From positions 1 through 32,651 of the forward strand of contig JAHDDV010000019.1 of assembly GCA_020629205.1 (NCBI GenBank): DNA of 32,651 nt, read 5' to 3'. Shown here in pieces: positions 9,570-18,888 of this stretch. Position numbers and translations under genes: made by a program. A model generated the notes under the pieces. It was not told where the DNA came from and ran no database searches. It worked only from the letters and a program-made list of their open reading frames with translations. The stretch comes from Chitinophagales bacterium. Lineage in GTDB: Bacteria > Bacteroidota > Bacteroidia > Chitinophagales > UBA2359. Numbering within the stretch: position 1 is the first letter of the stretch; every line of letters starts with the position of its first letter.

Positions 9570-12500
9570 TTAAAAGCTAAGGGAAAAGCCAGTTCTGTAT
9601 GTTCTGGCCTGTGGGTAAAACCCTTTGTCAATTCCGAGTTCTAGTCCATCTGGGTTTCCATCCTTCCAGCCAACAGAACCGATTTCGGGATCGAGTCCAC
9701 TGTACTTGGTGAATGTCCAAAGGTTTTGAGCGGAAACGTAGACCGTCGCTTTCTTGAAGCCAATCCGCTTCAACCATTGATTGGGAATACTGTAGCTCAA
9801 TTGCACTTGTCGAATTCGCATATAACTTCCATCTTCGACAAAATAGTCGGAGACGCGGTAGTTGTTGTTTGGGTCATTGAGATTTACTCGTGGCTCTGAA
9901 TCTGAAGTCCCAGGACCAGTCCATCTGTCCATCAGAGACTGTGGACGATTCGTGTAGAAGAAGTCGTGACGAACAGAGTTGTTGAAGATTTCATTGCCTT
10001 GACTTCCCTGCAGAAATACACTGAGTTCAATACCTTTAACTTCTATACCCCCTGAGAGGCCATAAGTGTAGTCCGGGCTCGGGTTTCCGATGAAAGTCTG
10101 ATCTTCCGAGTCAATTACTCCATCATCGTTCAAATCTGCGAATCGAAAATCACCAGGTGCAGTATCCTCTGCTTGAAAAGCATGAGCATTAATCTCCTGC
10201 TGGCTTTGGAAGATTCCGTCGGTTACATATCCATAGAAGGAAGCGACAGGATGACCGATATCAGAGCGAGAAGCGAATCCCCCAGGGAAGATTGATCCAC
10301 TAATCTGTGGCTCAGCATTATCGCCTAATGCCACTACCTCATTATTGACAAAGGAGATGTTACCGGATACATTATACTTAAAGCGCTTTGCACTGTTTCT
10401 GTAGTTTAGCGCAAGTTCGAGTCCTTTGTTCATCATCTCACCGACATTGGTGAAGGGAGCATCTGCCCCTACGATTGCTGGTACTGGGGGATTGTAGATC
10501 ATTCCCTCGGTCTTTCGAATGTAGTAGTCAGCAGTAAAGCCCAAGCGACCAGCAAACATGTCAATGTCGACGCCGATGTCTGTCTGGATGTTTGTCTCCC
10601 ACCTGAGGTCGGGATTGCTAGCCGCGATCGTAACACTTCCGTTCGTTATGATTTCATCTTCTCCAAATGTGTAGTTCTGTCCTCCCAATACTACTGAGGT
10701 AAAACGGTAGTTAGGGAATCTGTCGTTTCCATTCTTCCCCCAACTAGCACGTAGCTTCAAGAAGTCCACAATTCCACTAGCCCAAAACTCCTCGCGTGAC
10801 ACAATCCAACCTAGAGAAACGGCAGGGAAGGTGCCAAATCGGTTGTTTCTTCCAAACCTGGACGAACCATCTCTTCTTAAACTTGCGCTCAGCAAATACC
10901 TGTCTTTATAATCATAATTTACTCTCCCAAAATAGGAGAGGAGCGCATATTCGTTTGCATCATCACCAGCTCCCTGCGAGGCTATCGGGTCGATGGTATT
11001 TGCCAAATAGGCTGCGGCAAAGTCATTTGCAGGCAAGTTGGAATTGGAGCCTGTCAATTGATCGTATTGTTGCTCTATGGCTGTGGTTCCTAAGGTGCTA
11101 CTCAGGTGATGGTCACCAGTGAATTGAAACTCATAGGTCAAAATGTTCTCCCACTGTAGGTTCCGCCAGGTGAGGTCTTCTTTTGATAAATTGTTTACAT
11201 CATTTTGCTCGACTCCTGGAGCATCATTGAGTTCGGGGAACAGACTCAGGTCAAAGATTGGATAAAAAATGTTCCTGGTGGCATAAGTCGCATCGATACT
11301 CAAAGCTGTTCGGAAAGATAAGCCAGCAATTGGTCTTGCTTCCAGGTATACACTTCCTACGGCTCTATTGGTGGTCCACTCATCAAAAGTCTGTTCGATG
11401 GCATTTACTGGATTGGCTATGTCAGTATCAGCGTAATTCGAATAAGCATAGCTGCCATCTGCGCGTTTTACTGGCGTGATTGGATCGATGTTTAATGCAC
11501 GGATTAAAGGGGAGTTGTTGGGATTATTTTCAGGCAGAATGTGCTTCTTAAACCAGGTAAGGGACAGGTTGTTTCCAGTTGTAAGCCATGGTTTGACATC
11601 AGTTTCGGCATTCAGTCTAAGCGTCAATCTCTTGAAGTCTGATTTGTCCCCACCCACGATGCCGTCCTGACTAAAGTAGTTGGCCGACATTCCATATGAA
11701 GATTTCTCGCTACCGCCGTAGAAAGAAAGATTGTGATTTGATATTGGTGCATCTTCGAAGATTGCTTCTTGCCAATCAGTGCCATCGCCTAGCGCATCCG
11801 GATTTGCAAACTCCGGTAGTGGGGAAACTCCAGCCGCTATATGTGCCTCATTAGATAGTATTGCATACTGTCGGGCTGTCAGCAGTTTTTTCTTTTTCCA
11901 AGGGGACTGCATCCCAAAGTACTGTTCGTAGCTCACTGTACCTTCTTCGTTCTTTTCACCCGACTTTGTTGTGATTAGAATCACTCCATTTGCTGCCCTT
12001 GTCCCATAAATGGCAGCAGCAGCAGCGTCCTTCAAGACGCTGATGTTTTCTACATCGGAAGGGTTCAAATAGTCGAGGCCCTCCACAGGTACTCCGTCAA
12101 CAATATAGAGTGGGTCGGCATTTTGCAATGTTCCAATACCACGAATTCTTACATTGAGATTACTTCCTGGACTACCGGAATTTTGAGAAACCTGTATGCC
12201 AGCAGTTCGACCCTGCAAGGCTGTTTCCAGGCGACTGGCAGAGTTTTCAGAAATCTCTTCGGAGTCAATTGTAGAGACCGCTCCACTAATGTTGCTTCGC
12301 TTCTGAACCCCATAGCCGATTACTACAACTTCGTCAAGCAACTGCTCGTTACTGCTCAATAAGACTTCCAGAATCGGACCTGAGCTTGCAGGAATCTCCT
12401 GTGGCAACATGCCCAGGTAGCTGAATACCAAAATAGAAGCATCATCAGGAACCTCTAGTTTGAATGCTCCATCAAGATCAGTCACCGTCCCCTGGCTTGT

Positions 12501-12644
12501 TCCCTTGATGACCACATTAACGCCGGGTAGAGGAAACTGATCGGTCGCATCTAGAACAGTGCCGGAGATGCTGCGCTCTTGTGCTTGTAGAGTAGCAAAG
12601 GCTACGAAGCAGAAGGCTATGGAAAACGTCAGTAGTTGCTTCAT
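9570..12644 (-). CDS. susC: SusC/RagA family TonB-linked outer-membrane protein
   Basis: N-terminal CarboxypepD_reg-like domain ISGTVLDATDQFPLPGVNVVIKGTSQGTVTDLDG; plug LDEVVVIGYGVQKRSNISGAVSTI; LYIVDGVPV; AAAIYGTRAANGVILITTK; terminal TYRTGFSLSF. Confidence 0.97.
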   Translation of the reverse strand: MKQLLTFSIAFCFVAFATLQAQERSISGTVLDATDQFPLPGVNVVIKGTSQGTVTDLDGAFKLEVPDDASILVFSYLGMLPQEIPASSGPILEVLLSSNEQLLDEVVVIGYGVQKRSNISGAVSTIDSEEISENSASRLETALQGRTAGIQVSQNSGSPGSNLNVRIRGIGTLQNADPLYIVDGVPVEGLDYLNPSDVENISVLKDAAAAAIYGTRAANGVILITTKSGEKNEEGTVSYEQYFGMQSPWKKKKLLTARQYAILSNEAHIAAGVSPLPEFANPDALGDGTDWQEAIFEDAPISNHNLSFYGGSEKSSYGMSANYFSQDGIVGGDKSDFKRLTLRLNAETDVKPWLTTGNNLSLTWFKKHILPENNPNNSPLIRALNIDPITPVKRADGSYAYSNYADTDIANPVNAIEQTFDEWTTNRAVGSVYLEARPIAGLSFRTALSIDATYATRNIFYPIFDLSLFPELNDAPGVEQNDVNNLSKEDLTWRNLQWENILTYEFQFTGDHHLSSTLGTTAIEQQYDQLTGSNSNLPANDFAAAYLANTIDPIASQGAGDDANEYALLSYFGRVNYDYKDRYLLSASLRRDGSSRFGRNNRFGTFPAVSLGWIVSREEFWASGIVDFLKLRASWGKNGNDRFPNYRFTSVVLGGQNYTFGEDEIITNGSVTIAASNPDLRWETNIQTDIGVDIDMFAGRLGFTADYYIRKTEGMIYNPPVPAIVGADAPFTNVGEMMNKGLELALNYRNSAKRFKYNVSGNISFVNNEVVALGDNAEPQISGSIFPGGFASRSDIGHPVASFYGYVTDGIFQSQQEINAHAFQAEDTAPGDFRFADLNDDGVIDSEDQTFIGNPSPDYTYGLSGGIEVKGIELSVFLQGSQGNEIFNNSVRHDFFYTNRPQSLMDRWTGPGTSDSEPRVNLNDPNNNYRVSDYFVEDGSYMRIRQVQLSYSIPNQWLKRIGFKKATVYVSAQNLWTFTKYSGLDPEIGSVGWKDGNPDGLELGIDKGFYPQARTYRTGFSLSF

Positions 12645-12647
12645 GTA

Positions 12648-14183
12648 TTAATGCTTGTAGAATTTGACAGATGCGGATTGTGCTCCTGTACCTACGGTGA
12701 TAATGTAAAGACCAGATGCAAGTTGGTGAATGGGCAGCTTGACTTGGGTTGCATCGGTAACAGTCTCTCCAATTCTTTGTCCCACAATTGAGCTCATGAC
12801 AATTGGGCTTCCAATTGCCAAGCCTTCGACTTCCACGGTTAACCAGTCGCTAGACTGTCCTAACAGTGTGATAGTCGACTTGTTCTCAAGTTCTGCTATG
12901 TCAGTCGGAATTCCACCGCATTGAGCTATGCTTCCGCATAATCCATAGCAAGCGTCAATTATGGTAGGTCCTGAAATTGCATCCATATATCGGTCATTGA
13001 AATTCTCGACTCTTGCACAATCCTGACCTTCTAAATCTTCCTTGCAACTCCAGTCAGGGCAGTTCCCGTTTGCAAATGAGTAATAGCCTTCAAAGCCGGG
13101 AAGACGAGTGAAACTGATCGAATAGACTCCGTCTCCATCCTCATCAGTCATCTTGAAGCTCCCTCCCGGTACACCAAACTCTTCTCCTCCTGCGAGGTAT
13201 ATGTCTCCATTAGGGTCAGGATCAGTCCCATCAGGAAATCCTAGGTTTATCGTAACTTCAACGCCTTCTCCACATTGATAGCAACTGTTCCAGCATACAA
13301 GGGGCATGGTTGTGTCTTCGGTGAGTAATACCTGGCGATTGACAAATTCTCCATCTGGTGAAGCCAGAATGCATCCGGACTGTTCGGTCCCATTGAAAGA
13401 CTCAATAAGGTCAGGGCCTTTGATCCAGAATAGATATTCATGTAATCCGATGGGCAGCTCAATGGAGGTCTCATAAATTCCAATACCGTTGTTAAAAAGT
13501 TCATTGGATTCATTCCAATCATTGAAAGTTCCCATTACGAAAACCTGATCGAATGGATCTGCAAAATCCGATAGATCAAGACTTAGATCAAGGACAGCTG
13601 TTTGATTGGCCGAGCCTTCCTGAATGGTGATATTATCAAAATAGCTGGTGATAAACTCCCCGTTTCCTCCGATATTGAAATCAAAGAACAGAACGAGTCG
13701 ACCAAAGCTGTCTCCGTCCGCTCCCTGGAAAGGGGCCTCAATTGAAGGCAGACTTGTGTTGAAGCAGACCTCAGTCCACTCATCCACGACATCGTTCTCC
13801 ACAATGAAAATCCAATCTGGGCCCTCGCTTTGACTCTGTTCAAGTTTTAATGCGAGATTTCCGGGATGGTCTACGTGAATCTGAACGCATATTTCACCAC
13901 CTTCACTTAGATCTATGCTAAGGTTTTCATTTAGTGAAAAGGCTCCTGCCCATCCTTGTGCATCGGGACCTTTCACGTAGGTACCAACATTTTCACTGGT
14001 ATTGATGCCACTAACATTTGGATTGGCGTCAACTGTGGTCAATAGGCCTTCTTGTGTAACACTCCCAAAGTACTGAAAGTCCGAGCTTGTTTCTGGGCTC
14101 TCAAAATCGATGAGGATTGTCTGGGCAATCATGCTGGCCATGGTAGCCAGACTCATTAGTAGTATTAAGCTGAGTCGTTTCAT
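12648..14183 (-). CDS. T9SS-sorted secreted protein with glycan-binding-like modules
   Basis: Signal peptide MKRLSLILLMSLATMASMIAQ; beta-sandwich-like modules; NCPDWSCKEDLEGQDCARVENFNDRYMDAISGPTIIDACYGLC resembles the repeated domain of 156..3650; C-terminal sorting-like tail IGSPIVMSSIVGQRIGETV...LASGLYIITVGTGAQSASVKFYKH. Confidence 0.75.
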   Translation of the reverse strand: MKRLSLILLMSLATMASMIAQTILIDFESPETSSDFQYFGSVTQEGLLTTVDANPNVSGINTSENVGTYVKGPDAQGWAGAFSLNENLSIDLSEGGEICVQIHVDHPGNLALKLEQSQSEGPDWIFIVENDVVDEWTEVCFNTSLPSIEAPFQGADGDSFGRLVLFFDFNIGGNGEFITSYFDNITIQEGSANQTAVLDLSLDLSDFADPFDQVFVMGTFNDWNESNELFNNGIGIYETSIELPIGLHEYLFWIKGPDLIESFNGTEQSGCILASPDGEFVNRQVLLTEDTTMPLVCWNSCYQCGEGVEVTINLGFPDGTDPDPNGDIYLAGGEEFGVPGGSFKMTDEDGDGVYSISFTRLPGFEGYYSFANGNCPDWSCKEDLEGQDCARVENFNDRYMDAISGPTIIDACYGLCGSIAQCGGIPTDIAELENKSTITLLGQSSDWLTVEVEGLAIGSPIVMSSIVGQRIGETVTDATQVKLPIHQLASGLYIITVGTGAQSASVKFYKH

Positions 14184-14223
14184 AAACATCAAGTTTTAGT
14201 GAATCACCAAACTGCATTCTTGT

Positions 14224-14405
14224 CAACTTTGCTACGTAACAGGACAGTTGGTACTACCACACGGCAACTTGCTGCGAGACAAGTAAACATATAGAAGCAG
14301 CTGATTGTGAGCGGAAATTAACAGTAAATAAGTGGAAACGGCATTTTTTGACTACTCATTCACTACGACATTGCCCAAATTTGCACTACTTTACTACTAC
14401 ATTTG
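14224..14405. promoter_or_regulatory. Divergent PUL regulator/operon promoter region with direct repeats and a TAnnTTTG candidate
   Basis: caactttgctacg (14224-14236) and caacttgctgcg (14265-14276) lie 41 bp apart; TACATTTG at 14398-14405; several ACTAC units at 14351-14400. Confidence 0.35.
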
Positions 14406-14446
14406 TAATTCTTTTCCTCTATTTCTGAAACTGTGCATCAACTCAC

Positions 14447-17290
14447 ATGATTGTTCATCGTACCTGCTGTTTTTTTCTGCTTTTTTTGCTTGCAGTTCTA
14501 TGCATAACAACTGAGATTGAGGCCGAAGAAAGCATCCTTGCTGTTCCTCCGATCGAGAATTTTGGAAGAACTGAGCATCAGGGCGGGACTCAAACATGGG
14601 ATGTCGTTCAAGACAAAGATGGCAGAATGTTGTTTGCTAACAACGACGGAATGTTGATCTATAATGGCAGCGAGTGGTCACTGATACCCTTGCCCAATAG
14701 CACCATCTTGCGTTCAATAAAGGTAGCTGAAGATGGGTTAATCTACGTGGGAGGACAAGGGGAGCTGGGATATTTTGCGCCGGATCATCAAGGTTCCCTA
14801 AAGTTTCATGATCTTACTGGCACCTTTTCGGGCAAAATGCCTGCCTTTACAGACGTTTGGGATATTGAATTTCACCACTCAGCCCTGTTCTTTAGAACTG
14901 CGGAGTACGTTTTTCGATATGCCGAAGGGCACTTAACGACTGTCATGGCTGGCGCCAGCCACTACATGGGTAAAAGTGGTGATCAGCTCTTCGTCCAAAA
15001 TCAAGTAGGTAAACTATTCTTATGGACCGATCGCGAGTTTCAACCTTATGGAATATCTCGGTTTGAAAGTGAAATAAAGGCAATTCACAGTACTCAAGAG
15101 GGCTTCGTAGTGTTTACACGCTTACATGGCATCTTGATGCTGAAGGATCAGGAGGTTAAGACCATCGAGCATCCAATAGTTTCCGATCTGATTAGAGATC
15201 GTATGTACGCGGCGATTAAGCTACAATCAGGAGGTTATGCCATAGGAACAACACTTAACGGACTAATCGTACTTAATGCAGCACTCGAGATCGAACACCA
15301 CGTCACCAAGGCCAATGGGTTCAGAAACAATAATGTCCTGTCAATTTTTCAGGATTCTGCAGGCAGTCTTTGGTTGGGTTTTGATAACGGAATCGCCAAG
15401 CTGGATTTCGCCTCGCCATTTCGAAACATTGTTCCTTCAAGACAATTAGAGGGAGCTGCTTACGCTGCTGCTGCACATCATGGGCAACTATACCTTGGCA
15501 CCAGCAATGGACTATACACCTGCGAGCTCTCGGAATCTGGATTCCTGAAAGGAAATCAGTTTAAAAAAGTAGCAAACTCCACCGGTCAGGTCTGGGGGCT
15601 TGACCAGATTGGCTCTGAACTTTGGATGGGACATCATGATGGAGCATTCTTGATCACCGGTGATCATGCCGAGCGGATCTCTAACAGTAGTACTTGGAAA
15701 TTTACCGCTGTCGGTGATACCGCAGTCATAGCTGGGCAATATGATGGTCTTTCAATTTATAAAAAAGAACAAGGGGAGTGGAAGCAGAGCAAAGTCTTCG
15801 AAGACTTTTCAGAGTCTAGTCGAATATTGGAGTTAGACGGTAAACGTTTGTGGATGTCGCATCCCTACCGTGGGGTTTATTCATTTGATTTGTCCAATCA
15901 AAGTGATTGGAAGTTTTTTGGAGAAGAACAAGGCTTACCCTCAGATCTTAATAACTATGTGTTTTCTGTTGATAGAAGAATCCTCATTGGCACCACAAAG
16001 GGAGTTTTTGAGTTGGGTGAGGACAACCGGTTTCATTTGAGTAGCGACTTGCACCAACGACTACCGGAAGGGGAGAGGATTAATTATCTCAGTTATGATT
16101 TGAATGACAGACTTTGGTATGCATCCGAATCCTGTTTAGGCTTTCTGTCAATGGGGACTGAAAGTGATAGTCAGATTTTTCCTGAAATAAAACCGCAGCT
16201 AGTTGGTGGCTTTGAACTGGTTTATCCTCTAAATCAAGAAGGAGTATTGATCGGACTTGAGAATCGGTTTTTGCAGTATGCTACAAAAGCCCTCGATGAG
16301 TCCCTGCTTCAGCAAGCTCCAATCATTGAAAAAATGTCACTGACCGGGGATCGCGATAGCTTGCTCTATCAAGGCTACGGAACTCGAACGCCTTCAACAA
16401 TCCACTTTGCAACAGAAGAGAATTCGGTTACTTTCCATTTTGCCTTCCCCAATGCCAGTACAAAGATACATTTTCAAACCCGTCTAAAAGGATTTGAAAA
16501 AGAATGGAGCAATGCTTCCGCTCAATCTCAAAAATCCCATAGCAATCTACCTCCGGGAGAATACAGCTTTGAAGTGAGGGCGTTACTTGGTGCAGAAAAA
16601 TACTCCCAAATTGCTACTCAGTCTTTTGCGATTGCCAAGCCATGGTATCTCACAAATGCAGCAAAATTTGCCTACCTTTTGTTGACTGGAGCTTTCATCG
16701 CTATCCTAATATCGATGCAGAGAAAGCGGCATCTGAATGAAAAGCAAGAGCTGCTGCAGCAACACAAAAGTGAGGTGGAGGCAAAGGAGTCCGACCTCGC
16801 GGAAGGACAGGCAGAAATTGACAAGTTAAGAAGAGAGAAGCTAGAAGCAGAGGTAGAATACAAAAATCGAGAACTCGCTTCAGCGACACTCCATTTGGTG
16901 CAAAAGAATGAGCTGATATACAAAGTACAGAGTAAACTAAATAAACTCCTTCACGAAGAGTCCCTCGATGATACTTTTGTCGAACAGGTTCAACAGACTC
17001 TGTCTATGATCAAAACGGATGCAGACTCGGAAGAGCACTGGGTACAATTCGCACAATACTTTGATCAAGTACACAGCGACTTCTTGAAAAAACTTCGCGC
17101 TCAATTTCCCAATCTTACGCAAAATGACCTTAAGCTCTGCGCCTATCTTCGACTCAATCTTAGCACAAAGGAAATCGCTACTTTAATCAACATTTCAATT
17201 CGAGGTGTTGAAGGCAGCCGATATCGATTGCGAAAGAAGCTTGCTTTAGCCACTGAACAGAAGCTTTCTGATTTCCTCCAGCAAATATGA
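14447..17290 (+). CDS. Membrane-spanning beta-propeller/Y_Y_Y regulator with LuxR-type HTH output (no histidine kinase domain visible)
   Basis: Signal peptide; propeller repeats; Y_Y_Y-like FQTRLKGFEKEWSNASAQSQKSHSNLPPGEYSFEVRAL; one TM helix FAYLLLTGAFIAILI; coiled coil; C-terminal LTQNDLKLCAYLRLNLSTKEIATLINISIRGVEGSRYRLRKKL. Confidence 0.9.
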   Translation: MIVHRTCCFFLLFLLAVLCITTEIEAEESILAVPPIENFGRTEHQGGTQTWDVVQDKDGRMLFANNDGMLIYNGSEWSLIPLPNSTILRSIKVAEDGLIYVGGQGELGYFAPDHQGSLKFHDLTGTFSGKMPAFTDVWDIEFHHSALFFRTAEYVFRYAEGHLTTVMAGASHYMGKSGDQLFVQNQVGKLFLWTDREFQPYGISRFESEIKAIHSTQEGFVVFTRLHGILMLKDQEVKTIEHPIVSDLIRDRMYAAIKLQSGGYAIGTTLNGLIVLNAALEIEHHVTKANGFRNNNVLSIFQDSAGSLWLGFDNGIAKLDFASPFRNIVPSRQLEGAAYAAAAHHGQLYLGTSNGLYTCELSESGFLKGNQFKKVANSTGQVWGLDQIGSELWMGHHDGAFLITGDHAERISNSSTWKFTAVGDTAVIAGQYDGLSIYKKEQGEWKQSKVFEDFSESSRILELDGKRLWMSHPYRGVYSFDLSNQSDWKFFGEEQGLPSDLNNYVFSVDRRILIGTTKGVFELGEDNRFHLSSDLHQRLPEGERINYLSYDLNDRLWYASESCLGFLSMGTESDSQIFPEIKPQLVGGFELVYPLNQEGVLIGLENRFLQYATKALDESLLQQAPIIEKMSLTGDRDSLLYQGYGTRTPSTIHFATEENSVTFHFAFPNASTKIHFQTRLKGFEKEWSNASAQSQKSHSNLPPGEYSFEVRALLGAEKYSQIATQSFAIAKPWYLTNAAKFAYLLLTGAFIAILISMQRKRHLNEKQELLQQHKSEVEAKESDLAEGQAEIDKLRREKLEAEVEYKNRELASATLHLVQKNELIYKVQSKLNKLLHEESLDDTFVEQVQQTLSMIKTDADSEEHWVQFAQYFDQVHSDFLKKLRAQFPNLTQNDLKLCAYLRLNLSTKEIATLINISIRGVEGSRYRLRKKLALATEQKLSDFLQQI

Positions 17291-17344
17291 TAAACAGCAG
17301 TTCTTAGTACGCTCTAAGTCTCTTCCTTCTTCTCCTTTTGCCAT

Positions 17345-17361
17345 TGTCATAAATAATGACA
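17345..17361. promoter_or_regulatory. Short inverted repeat tgtcat-aaata-atgaca, candidate operator
   Basis: Perfect 6-bp arms with 5-bp spacer, upstream of the HmuY-like/TonB pair. Confidence 0.3.
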
Positions 17362-17506
17362 CAACTGTGACAGAGACTTGTTCGTTTTCTCAAAGGATTA
17401 TTGGTTGTAAGCTCTTGATTTACAGGTTTTTGTGTAATTGTCTTGGCCCTTTGCTTGTCAATGGCGCCAATAACCGCCAAATGACAATTATTAGGTCAGC
17501 TTGCTG

Positions 17507-17514
17507 TAGCTTTG
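17507..17514 (+). promoter_or_regulatory. Candidate Bacteroidota -7 element (TAGCTTTG)
   Basis: Matches TAnnTTTG and lies 24 bp before the ATG at 17538; no convincing -33 TTG. Confidence 0.35.
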
Positions 17515-17537
17515 TAGTGATAAATAAAAAAAGCTTC

Positions 17538-18791
17538 ATGAAAAGATTATTACTATTTGCAGCGCTAGCCTTTAGCGCATTGCATTGTTATGCTCAGGTG
17601 GATCAAACAACTGTAGGGCCTGGCTATACACAACAGACTTATTACAGCCTCAGCTCTGGTGAATCGAGCTCCGTTAATCACGATAGCTGGGACCTGGCTT
17701 TCTCCACAAATCCAATGGATGCGGGGATTTTCCATAATGATGGTGCATCCCTGGGAGGAGGTGCCATATCTGCGTATCTTCTGAGTGGCACAGACTATGC
17801 AAATCCCGATACTTCTGGTATGCAATTGATCACTTCACAAGAGCAGTCATGGTCGGCAGGTGCCTTCAACCTTATTGCAGATCCTTCGAATCCCTTTGAT
17901 ATGGGCTGGGGAAACTATGATGTGGTAACCCATAGCACTACCGGTACCAAGGTCTTTGTGATTGAAAAGAGAGATGGTACTATGCTCAAACTAATGGTTG
18001 AGTCATTGGTCGATGGTGTCTATACGATCAAGTATGCAAACCTTGATGGTTCTAATGAACAAACCGCAGAAATTAGCAAGATGGCCTTCGGTCAGCGTGC
18101 GCTTGTCTACTTCTCTTTTGACAGCAATGAAGCCGTGGATTTGGAGCCCAGCACTTGGGATCTTATGTTCACCAGATACAAAAGCTTTGTCGAAAATCCA
18201 GGGCAAGAAGGTGAATTTCTTGACTATGGCGTCACCGGAGTGCTGTGTAATACAGACATGTTAGTGGCAAGTGCATCGGGCATTGACCCAACAACTGCAA
18301 ATCACGAAGACTATGCTTTTAGCTCTGACATTGATGCTATTGGTAGTGACTGGAAAACTTACATTGCACCTACCTGGGTGATTTTTGACGATGTGGTTTA
18401 CTGGGTTAAGACACAGGCTGATGAGCTATGGAAAGTTCAATTCCTCGATTTCGAGGGTTCTGCGACCGGTACCATTACCTTGGAAAAGACTTTTCTAGGG
18501 ACTTTTACAAGCACTGAGTCTACCAATGAATTGCAGTCTGAAAACTCTCTAATCCTGTATCCGAACCCAAGCCAAGGCACACTAAACCTAGCCATTGAGA
18601 GCAAAGATGGTAACAAGTCGATTGACTTGACTATATACAATCAGTTGGGGCAACGGATGGATTTCTATCAACTACCCGCAGGGACTGGTTTAAATGTACA
18701 CAGACTAAATCTGGACTATCCAGCAGGTTTCTATCGAGCCGAAATATTGGTGGATGGACAACAAATGGTGAGGTCATTTGTACTACAGTAG
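17538..18791 (+). CDS. HmuY-like secreted protein with T9SS type A sorting domain
   Basis: Signal peptide MKRLLLFAALAFSALHCYAQ; YYSLSSGESSSVNHDSWDLAFSTN and LEPSTWDLMFTRYKS resemble HmuY family motifs; C-terminal LILYPNPSQGTLNLAIES...YPAGFYRAEILVDGQQMVRSFVLQ. Confidence 0.8.
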   Translation: MKRLLLFAALAFSALHCYAQVDQTTVGPGYTQQTYYSLSSGESSSVNHDSWDLAFSTNPMDAGIFHNDGASLGGGAISAYLLSGTDYANPDTSGMQLITSQEQSWSAGAFNLIADPSNPFDMGWGNYDVVTHSTTGTKVFVIEKRDGTMLKLMVESLVDGVYTIKYANLDGSNEQTAEISKMAFGQRALVYFSFDSNEAVDLEPSTWDLMFTRYKSFVENPGQEGEFLDYGVTGVLCNTDMLVASASGIDPTTANHEDYAFSSDIDAIGSDWKTYIAPTWVIFDDVVYWVKTQADELWKVQFLDFEGSATGTITLEKTFLGTFTSTESTNELQSENSLILYPNPSQGTLNLAIESKDGNKSIDLTIYNQLGQRMDFYQLPAGTGLNVHRLNLDYPAGFYRAEILVDGQQMVRSFVLQ

Positions 18792-18845
18792 TACCCTTCT
18801 AGAAAGGCTCTGAAATAGCCAAAAGGAATTTTATTAGAATATTTT

Positions 18846-18874
18846 AATGGGTGTCGATTCATTCGGCACCCATT
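18846..18874 (+). terminator. Stem-loop between HmuY-like gene and TonB receptor
   Basis: aatgggtgtcg / cggcacccatt, 11 bp including one G-U, loop attcatt; no strong T tract, so it could be an attenuator or processing site. Confidence 0.45.
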
Positions 18875-18888
18875 CTTGAAGTTGACCT

